Origin: Burkholderiales bacterium
Lineage (GTDB): Bacteria; Pseudomonadota; Gammaproteobacteria; Burkholderiales; Usitatibacteraceae
Direction of reading: 5' to 3'
Assembly (NCBI GenBank): GCA_014378085.1
Contig: JACMOJ010000007.1
Span: forward strand, 1-5,351
Length of the DNA: 5,351 nt
Shown here in pieces: positions 1-5,351 of the stretch; the stretch's first letter is position 1; each line of letters begins with the position of its first letter. The position numbers were made by a program, and so were the translations under genes. A model generated the notes under the pieces. It was not told the origin of the DNA. It saw nothing but the letters and a program-made list of their open reading frames with translations, and searched no databases.

Positions 1-1432
1 CGATCATGCTGTCATAACCCTGCGGCAGGGCTTCAATAAAGCCCGCACAATGCGCGGCTCGTGCCGCCGCAATAATTTGTTCACGCGTCGTGTCGGGCTC
101 ACGTCCGTAGGCAATGTTGGCAGCGATGGTGTCATTGAATAACACCACATCCTGGCTTACCAGTGCCATCTGCCGACGCAGGTCGTGTAATTTCAGCTCG
201 GGTAGCGCAACGCCATCAAGTGTGATGCGGCCGCTGTTGGGGCTGTAAAAGCGCGACACCAAATTGACCAAGCTAGATTTGCCGCCGCCCGAAGGGCCGA
301 CCAGCGCAATCGTTTCACCGTGTTCGATGGTGAGATTAACGTGGTCGAGCGCGGGCTGGGGCTTGTTGGCATAAAACAAAGAGACATCTTCAAACTGCAG
401 TCGGCCCTGTGCGCGCTCCAGTGTCTTGGTACCAAGATCGATTTCCGGCGCCGCATCAATCAGCGCAAATACACTTTCGGCCGACGCCAATCCGCGCTGG
501 ATCTGTTCGTTCACGCTCGATAGCGCTTTGATTGGTGTCATCAGCGTTCCGGCTGCCGTGATGAAGCCGATAAATTCACCCACCGCCATGCCGGTACCGA
601 GCGACTTGCTTGCGGCCAGATAAACAATAAACGCAATCGCCGCAGAAACAACCAGATGCGTCAGTGGTGTCGCGGCCGCGGCCGCCGCGCACTGTTTCAT
701 ATTAAGTTGACGAATGCGGTTTGCCGCTGCGTCAAAACGTTTGCGCTCATACGTCTCGCCACTAAAAATCTTAATGACTTTCAAGCCGCGAATCGCTTCT
801 TCGAGGACATCAGTAATGGCGGCGTGGGCAAATTGGCCTTGCCGATTGATTTCCCTTAAGCGTTTACCAAATGCACGAATCACCAGCGCCATGATTGGCA
901 CCGTCACGAACATGATGAGCGTGAGTTTCCAATTCAAATAGAACAAGGTGATTAGCAACATGGTCAGCGTTGCGAACCCACGCACCACCGAATTCAGCGC
1001 GGTGGTGGCGGCCGCTTGCAGGCCGATCACGTCATTGGTCACCTTTGACATTAAGGTGCCGGTCGATAACGCGTCGAAGCCATCCATCGGTAAGCGCACA
1101 ATTTTCTCAAACATGCGGTTGCGCAAATCGAGCATCATCTTGTTGCCGACCCACTGCATGCCGTAGCCAGCGATGAAGTGTGAGAGCCCGCTCAGGAAAA
1201 AGATAATGACGATGCCGAGCGCCGCGTAGGCGGCGTAGCGTTCATTGCCTTCCACAAACAGTTCATTGATGATCTTGGTAAGATACAGCGCAACCGATCC
1301 TTCGACCAGGCCACCAATGAGCATTGCCAACACCGCGCCGGCAAATGCCCATTTGTATGGCAGCACGTAGCCCAGCAGCCGACGATACAACGCGGCAGAA
1401 GATGGATGGGTAGCGGGCGGGGTTTGGTTCAT
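1..1432 (-). CDS. msbA: MsbA-type lipid A export ABC transporter (permease-ATPase fusion), C-terminus cut by window edge
   Basis: This half-transporter should homodimerise in the inner membrane and use ATP to flip core-lipid A to the periplasmic leaflet. The frame is open from the ATG at 1430-1432 to the left edge, giving 477 codons; MsbA is usually about 580 residues, so roughly 100 are missing. The N-terminal membrane domain (about residues 15-310) has hydrophobic helices near 28-51, 68-90, 152-185 and 257-293. A coupling stretch, EEAIRGLKVIKIFSGE (211-226), resembles MsbA homologues. The nucleotide-binding domain shows an A-loop tyrosine (Y354), Walker A GPSGGGKS (379-386) and a Q-loop SQDVVLFNDT (426-435). 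The ABC signature, Walker B and H-loop lie outside the window. No good Shine-Dalgarno sequence precedes the ATG, which sits 9 bases after the stop of the glycosyltransferase gene, so coupled translation is likely. Six consecutive alanines (249-254) sit just before the fifth membrane helix. Another lipid-exporting ABC protein is possible, but LPS gene context favours MsbA. Confidence 0.93.
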   Translation of the reverse strand, partial: MNQTPPATHPSSAALYRRLLGYVLPYKWAFAGAVLAMLIGGLVEGSVALYLTKIINELFVEGNERYAAYAALGIVIIFFLSGLSHFIAGYGMQWVGNKMMLDLRNRMFEKIVRLPMDGFDALSTGTLMSKVTNDVIGLQAAATTALNSVVRGFATLTMLLITLFYLNWKLTLIMFVTVPIMALVIRAFGKRLREINRQGQFAHAAITDVLEEAIRGLKVIKIFSGETYERKRFDAAANRIRQLNMKQCAAAAAATPLTHLVVSAAIAFIVYLAASKSLGTGMAVGEFIGFITAAGTLMTPIKALSSVNEQIQRGLASAESVFALIDAAPEIDLGTKTLERAQGRLQFEDVSLFYANKPQPALDHVNLTIEHGETIALVGPSGGGKSSLVNLVSRFYSPNSGRITLDGVALPELKLHDLRRQMALVSQDVVLFNDTIAANIAYGREPDTTREQIIAAARAAHCAGFIEALPQGYDSMI

Positions 1433-1441
1433 CTGGCTATT

Positions 1442-2704
1442 TTACGTGCCAGCGTGTGCGTCAGACGCTCGGCCTGTCGTTCCGTTTGTGCCTAACAATT
1501 CACGATAGAGCGCGATGTAACTCGCCGCCATCGCGCGCGGTGTGAGTGGTGCCACTTTCGCAGCGGCGTTTTTGCCCATCTGGTTGTCGGACAATGCAGA
1601 AACAAGTGACGCCTCAATGGCGTCGGCGATCGCCGGCGTATCGAGGGCGTCGACGACAAAGCCTTCTATACCGTTTGTGATCAGCTCTGCCGCTCCTGAG
1701 CCGGTGCTGGTCACGACGGGCAGCCCACACGCCATCGCTTCCAGGCAGGCATTGGGCAGCGGGTCGTAGAGTGTGGGCAGCACAAATACATCCGCGGCCG
1801 CGTAAAACGGCTTCACATCGGAGACGCCGCCAACAAAAGAGACGCGGTCAGATAGCCCGAGTTGATCGGCAAACGATTGAAAGCGCGCTAGGTGTTTGTC
1901 GTGGCCAACCACAATGCCGTGCACATTTTCACGTGTCAATCGCGCATGCCCGGATTGCTCCGCCAAGCTCGTCAGAAATCCGATCAAGCCCTTACGCTCA
2001 AAACCGGAACCGACAAACAGCGCGACCGGTGCCGTTTCGGGGATTCTCAGTGCTTTGCGCGTCTGCGCTCGATGCAGCCGACGTAACCCGGGGTGAAAGA
2101 TGGCGGCGTCGACAGCCGAGAGAATGACGCGCAACTTCGCAGGATCGATCTGGAAGCGTCGCGAGATGTCGGCTTTCACCATTTGCGAATTGCAGATGAC
2201 GGCCCGTAACTTCGGTGACTCAAACACCGCCCGTTCTGCGGCCAACAAATAACGGTGATGCGGGTTGAGGCGAACGCCAAGCTGTTTGAAACCACTCGTG
2301 ACGCGACAACGATGCTCAAGCCAAGTGGCGTGCACACCATCGCCGGCACGAAACACGTCACAGCCGACGATGCGTTCGTGTGATTGCACCAGATCGTAGT
2401 GTGTGTGGGCCACATGTGCCTGCACTGCAGCGGCAAAGCTCTTGTCGCGGCCGGTTGAGGTCATGTAACGTGGATTGAGGATCACATGATCAATGGTCGG
2501 GCGAGCTGCACCGTCAGAACTCGCATCAAGCCACGACCTTGTCAGCACCGTCATCGAGACGCCTTCCTCGGCGAGAGCGGCCACGGCGGTTTGTACAAAT
2601 CGTTCAGCGCCACCGAATGGGTTGTATTTGGCGCGGACCAGCGCGATCCGGAGCCGCCGGTCGGCCCCCGCGTTTGACGGTAGTTCAGCCGGCGAGGAGT
2701 TCAT
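1442..2704 (-). CDS. WaaG-like LPS core glycosyltransferase, family GT4
   Basis: This 420-residue protein should transfer a sugar from a nucleotide-sugar donor to the growing LPS core at the cytoplasmic face of the inner membrane. It has the GT-B fold of family GT4. The N-terminal domain carries KYNPFGGAERF (26-36), the glycine-rich acceptor-side loop seen in WaaG as a related FGG motif, and SHERIVGCDVFRAGDGVH (108-125). The C-terminal domain carries VGSGFERKG (231-239), whose R237 and K238 should bind donor phosphates, and VVGHDK (265-270), both close to WaaG segments. The donor-site motif DPLPNACLEAMACG (314-327) keeps E322 but has Asp instead of the usual first Glu of the E-x7-E pair. There is no signal peptide or membrane helix. 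The ATG lies 20 bases inside the end of the WaaQ-like gene with no strong Shine-Dalgarno sequence. The first 15 or so residues are unconserved-looking. The family is clear, but the exact sugar and linkage cannot be told, so no symbol is given. Confidence 0.92.
   Translation of the reverse strand: MNSSPAELPSNAGADRRLRIALVRAKYNPFGGAERFVQTAVAALAEEGVSMTVLTRSWLDASSDGAARPTIDHVILNPRYMTSTGRDKSFAAAVQAHVAHTHYDLVQSHERIVGCDVFRAGDGVHATWLEHRCRVTSGFKQLGVRLNPHHRYLLAAERAVFESPKLRAVICNSQMVKADISRRFQIDPAKLRVILSAVDAAIFHPGLRRLHRAQTRKALRIPETAPVALFVGSGFERKGLIGFLTSLAEQSGHARLTRENVHGIVVGHDKHLARFQSFADQLGLSDRVSFVGGVSDVKPFYAAADVFVLPTLYDPLPNACLEAMACGLPVVTSTGSGAAELITNGIEGFVVDALDTPAIADAIEASLVSALSDNQMGKNAAAKVAPLTPRAMAASYIALYRELLGTNGTTGRASDAHAGT
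2685..2704 (-). other. 20-base overlap between the WaaQ-like and GT4 genes (translational coupling junction)
   Basis: The ATG of the GT4 gene (complement of 2702-2704) lies upstream of the TGA of the WaaQ-like gene (complement of 2685-2687), in another frame. The bases just before this ATG contain no convincing Shine-Dalgarno sequence. A start by ribosomes finishing the first gene is therefore plausible. The overlap is seen directly; the coupling is inferred. Confidence 0.6.
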
Positions 2705-3788
2705 TGACTGCGTCGTGTACCTGTTTCACCGGCAGTGTTACTAGACAATCACTCACCTTGGAGCCACCGCAACCATCATTGCCGCAAGGGCGGCACGAAT
2801 GCTCCGGGCGGGTTGATGAAACGACGCGAAACTTCACGCCCCACGGTCCCCAATGTTTTTCACCGGACGGGCCAAACATGGCGATGGTCGGGGTCTGCAT
2901 CGCCGCGGCAATATGCATTGGCGCGGAATCCACCCCGACGAAAGCGCGTGCCCGTGCGGTTAAGGCCGCCAATTCTTTGAGAGACAACGCGCCGGTTAAA
3001 TCGACCACCGGTGCCTTCAAATGTGTTTTGATGGCCGCGACCATTTCGCGCTCGTCCGCAGTTGGTGCAGCGGTCAGCACCACACGGTCGCCCTGTCGGC
3101 CTAATTGCAAAATTAATTCCGCAAACTTTTCTGGCGGCCAAGTTTTGAAAAACCAACGCGACGTAGGATGCATGTGGATAAAACGTTTGCGTTCAACACC
3201 GTGCGTTGCCATCAGTGCGTCCACGCGTGCCTCAGCCGCCGCACCCGGCACCAACACCAAGCGCTTTTCTTCTTCAGTCGGGTGAATGCCCAGACGGCGA
3301 AGGGCATCGAGATTCTGCTCAACCGTGTGACGGAAGGTGGTGCGCGGCAGCGGGAAGGTGTGCGTGAAACTGGCGCGCCACCATCCCGAGTTGCGGCCTT
3401 CACTCATCCCGGTCGCGCGTGGTGCCACCGATATCTTTGGGCTGAGAAGTCGTGTCAACCATGCGCCCCTTGGGTGCTCGGTCAAATGAAACACAATGTC
3501 GTAACGTCGCCGGCGAAGCGCGGCAACGAGTTTCCACTCCGCCGCGACCTGCCCGGCGATGCCGAGCCGTTTCCATTCGCGGTCGATGCTATGCACCATC
3601 GATACCGACGGGTGCTCCGTCAACATCTCGCGGGTATCGGAATACACCAGCGCGTCAATTTCGGCGTGAGGCAGTCGGTTTTTTAAGGTCTTAAAGACGG
3701 GCGATGACAGCAACACGTCGCCTTGGTGACGTAGTTTAACGACCAAGATGCGATGCACGGATTGCGGGTTGAAGGCGAGCTCAAGCAT
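2685..3788 (-). CDS. waaQ: WaaQ-like LPS core heptosyltransferase III, family GT9
   Basis: This enzyme is predicted to add a branching heptose from ADP-heptose to the inner core of LPS in the cytoplasm. From the ATG at 3786-3788 it has 367 residues, typical of the family. Near the N-terminus is RILVVKLRHQGDVLLSSPV (13-31), the GT9 acceptor-side motif with the catalytic-type Asp in the QGD turn. Donor-side motifs follow: HPTSRWFFKTWPPEKFAELI (207-226) and VGVDSAPMHIAAAMQTPTIA (284-303), then MFGPSGEKHWGPW (304-316). The C-terminal cysteine group CRPCGNDGCGGSKVSDC (332-348) is what points to WaaQ rather than WaaC or WaaF. The frame can be extended to a GTG at 3837-3839 (384 residues). I prefer the ATG because it leaves room for a promoter, fits family N-termini, and avoids a Cys/Arg-rich 17-residue leader unlike the rest. 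Neither start has a strong Shine-Dalgarno sequence. It is the first gene of the leftward operon. Confidence 0.92.
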   Translation of the reverse strand: MLELAFNPQSVHRILVVKLRHQGDVLLSSPVFKTLKNRLPHAEIDALVYSDTREMLTEHPSVSMVHSIDREWKRLGIAGQVAAEWKLVAALRRRRYDIVFHLTEHPRGAWLTRLLSPKISVAPRATGMSEGRNSGWWRASFTHTFPLPRTTFRHTVEQNLDALRRLGIHPTEEEKRLVLVPGAAAEARVDALMATHGVERKRFIHMHPTSRWFFKTWPPEKFAELILQLGRQGDRVVLTAAPTADEREMVAAIKTHLKAPVVDLTGALSLKELAALTARARAFVGVDSAPMHIAAAMQTPTIAMFGPSGEKHWGPWGVKFRVVSSTRPEHSCRPCGNDGCGGSKVSDCLVTLPVKQVHDAVNELLAG

Positions 3789-3891
3789 CTTGCGACGATA
3801 GCAGAAATTGCAACGGCTGCGACATTTTGGTACGCACACGACCTATCCGCCGCGCAATAATACGGTTTTTGAATTTTGCCTTGGGGCCGTC
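3789..3891. promoter_or_regulatory. Short divergent intergenic region between the LPS operon and the tricorn-like gene
   Basis: This is the only clearly non-coding stretch of the window, 103 bases with the ATG start for the WaaQ-like gene and 52 bases with the GTG start. Both transcription units must begin from here unless they use promoters inside the neighbouring gene. On the minus strand TATTAT (complement of 3857-3862) resembles a sigma-70 -10 box. It would place a transcript start near 3850, about 60 bases before the ATG at 3788 but only about 10 before the GTG at 3839. No matching -35 box is found at 16-18 bases. On the plus strand an AT-rich TAATAC (3858-3863) is the best candidate, also without a good -35. 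A weak purine run, GGGG at 3882-3885, lies just before the plus-strand ATG. No inverted repeat or known operator was recognised. Confidence 0.35.
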
Positions 3892-5351
3892 ATGACGTTA
3901 TCTCCTCTTAAATGCGTAGCGATTGCCGTCGCTACATTCATTTGTCTGATTGCTCAGGCCGCGATGGCACAAGCGGGTTATTTCCGGCAACCCGCCATTC
4001 AGGGGGAGACCGTCATTTTTGTCGCTGAAGGGGATTTGTGGCGGGTGCCCGTGACAGGTGGTGCGGCGCAACGACTGACCACCAACGCTGCGGAAGAATC
4101 GCTTCCGCGCATTTCCGCCGACGGCAAATTGGTCGCCTTCACTGCCCGATACGAGGGGCCGGCGGAGGTTTATGTGATGCCCACTTCCGGCGGCTTGCCG
4201 ACACGTTTGACCTACGAGGGGGACAACGCCCGGGTGCAAGGTTTTACGCCGGACGGCAAGGTGCTCTACACGACCGCGCGCTGGTCTGGCAAGCCTGAAT
4301 TACGTATGTATGCGGTGGATGTCGCCACCCGTGCGGTGACACCAGTACCGTTGGCGCAAGCGGCAGAAGGTTGTTACGCGAAGACCGATTTTATCTTTGC
4401 GCGCTTGCCAGCGGGTTCTGACAACGTAAAAAATTATCGCGGTGGATTGGTGCAAAACCTGTGGCGTTTTGACGGCAAGAACGAAGCTACCCCGCTGACA
4501 GCTGACTATGCAGGTGCCAGTCGGCAGCCGATGTGTGGTCGAGACCGTATTTACTTTTTGTCCGATCGCGACGAGACCATGAATATCTGGTCGATGGCCG
4601 CCACTGGTGGCGATCCGAAGCAACATACCAAACACCGCGATTTCGATATTCGCGGCGCAAGTATTTCGCCTGATGGCAAACGCATTGTTTACCAGCGTGG
4701 TGCCGACCTTTTTATTTTTGACACATCGACGGGTAAGGATTCCGTCTTGTCGATCACCTTGCAGTCCGATTTTGAACATACCCGTGCACGCTGGGTGAAG
4801 ACGCCGTGGGATTTTGTCACTGCACTTGAGCCATCACCCACCGGTGATCGCGTCGCCATCACCGCACGTGGCGAAGTTTTTGTCATGCCGGTCGGCAACG
4901 GTCGTCGTGTTGAGTTGTTGCGTAACGCCAATATCCATGCGCGTGATGGCGTGTTTTCACATGACGGCAAGTCGATTTACGCGTTTTCTGACAAGTCTGG
5001 TGAATTTGAGCTAACGCGTTATCCGGCGAATGGCGTCGGGGGCGCGACGATGCTGACCAAAGACGCGAAGGCGTTGCGGCGTGGCATCCATCCATCACCC
5101 GACGGCAAATGGGTGGTGCACGATGACAAAACACGCAACTTGTATTTGACTGAAACGGCTACCACTACGACCCGCCAAATTGATCGCAATCAGTTTAGTG
5201 AGTACAACACCGTCACGTGGTCTCCCGACAGCCGCCACATTACCTTTAGCAAGCCAGCGGCCAACCAGTTTGATCAACTTCACGTGCTCGAAATTGCAAG
5301 CGGCAAACTGACACCATTGACCTCGGAGCGTTATGACGCGCGTGATGCGGC
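3892..5351 (+). CDS. Exported tricorn-like S41 family peptidase, N-terminal beta-propeller half (C-terminus beyond window)
   Basis: The frame is open from the ATG at 3892 to the right edge (486 codons); tricorn-family proteins are usually over 1,000 residues, so less than half is seen. Residues 1-26 form a Sec signal peptide: a basic K7, a hydrophobic core at about 8-21, and a likely signal peptidase I cut after A24-M25-A26. The mature part is a run of beta-propeller blades with repeated turn motifs: SADGK (75-79), TPDGK (119-123), SPDGK (259-263), SPTGD (315-319), SHDGK (356-360), SPDGK (402-406) and SPDSR (444-448). Each is followed by a beta strand. By analogy with tricorn, the blades up to about residue 310 would be the first propeller and the rest the start of the second. 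The PDZ and Ser catalytic domains are not visible, so protease activity is inferred from family only. A TolB-like or other PD40 propeller protein is the main alternative. Only two cysteines, C161 and C215, occur in the visible mature part. Confidence 0.85.
   Translation, partial: MTLSPLKCVAIAVATFICLIAQAAMAQAGYFRQPAIQGETVIFVAEGDLWRVPVTGGAAQRLTTNAAEESLPRISADGKLVAFTARYEGPAEVYVMPTSGGLPTRLTYEGDNARVQGFTPDGKVLYTTARWSGKPELRMYAVDVATRAVTPVPLAQAAEGCYAKTDFIFARLPAGSDNVKNYRGGLVQNLWRFDGKNEATPLTADYAGASRQPMCGRDRIYFLSDRDETMNIWSMAATGGDPKQHTKHRDFDIRGASISPDGKRIVYQRGADLFIFDTSTGKDSVLSITLQSDFEHTRARWVKTPWDFVTALEPSPTGDRVAITARGEVFVMPVGNGRRVELLRNANIHARDGVFSHDGKSIYAFSDKSGEFELTRYPANGVGGATMLTKDAKALRRGIHPSPDGKWVVHDDKTRNLYLTETATTTTRQIDRNQFSEYNTVTWSPDSRHITFSKPAANQFDQLHVLEIASGKLTPLTSERYDARDA

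Noticed and set aside
193..1176. Several short open frames (63-88 codons) on both strands
   Set aside because: They overlap the continuous MsbA frame, which carries the Walker A and Q-loop motifs. That frame has no stop inside the window, so the short ones are shadows.
1433..1441. Possible terminator or promoter between the GT4 gene and msbA
   Set aside because: The gap is only 9 bases and no hairpin with a T run is present, so read-through is expected.
2539..3285. Plus-strand open frame of 248 codons across the WaaQ-like/GT4 junction
   Set aside because: It lies wholly antisense to two well-supported glycosyltransferase genes, shows low-complexity Arg/Ser/Ala-rich composition and no recognisable domain, and is the kind of long shadow frame expected opposite GC-rich genes.
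3168..3686. Plus-strand open frame of 172 codons
   Set aside because: It is antisense to the conserved core of the WaaQ-like gene, with no ribosome binding site or family motif visible.
3858..3863. Plus-strand -10-like TAATAC as promoter of the tricorn-like gene
   Set aside because: No -35-like hexamer lies at 16-18 bases upstream, and AT-rich hexamers are expected by chance in this short gap; kept only as a remark within the intergenic entry.
4300..4779. Minus-strand open frame of 159 codons
   Set aside because: It is antisense to the propeller repeats of the tricorn-like gene, whose reading frame is continuous and motif-rich; no independent support.

Overview
The window reads as ordinary chromosomal DNA of a Gram-negative bacterium, most likely a gamma- or betaproteobacterium. 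The evidence is a lipopolysaccharide (LPS) core assembly gene group with an MsbA-type lipid A flippase, the moderately high GC content, and a divergent exported tricorn-like protein. The genus cannot be named from the sequence. Coding density is very high: the only real non-coding stretch is about 50 to 100 bases near 3790-3891. No tRNA, rRNA, CRISPR array, insertion sequence or rho-independent terminator was seen.

Left part (1-3788, minus strand): three genes read leftward, apparently as one operon. In transcription order they are a WaaQ-like heptosyltransferase of family GT9 (2685-3788, possibly starting at 3839), a WaaG-like glycosyltransferase of family GT4 (1442-2704), and MsbA (1-1432, with its C-terminal end beyond the left edge). 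The first two overlap by 20 bases and the last two are 9 bases apart, so co-transcription and probably translational coupling are expected. Together they would add heptose and further sugars to the LPS core on the cytoplasmic face and then flip the core-lipid A molecule across the inner membrane.

Right part (3892-5351, plus strand): a divergent gene begins with a clear Sec signal peptide and continues as a beta-propeller protein with at least seven repeated PDGK-type turns. It matches the N-terminal half of a tricorn-like S41 peptidase; the PDZ and catalytic domains would lie beyond the right edge. The product is predicted to be periplasmic, unlike the cytosolic archaeal tricorn.

The two transcription units diverge from a very short shared region. 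Its exact size depends on which start codon the WaaQ-like gene uses. I found no convincing undescribed system here. The points worth a second look are the start-site question, the tightly packed core-to-flippase gene group, and the exported tricorn with an isolated cysteine pair.
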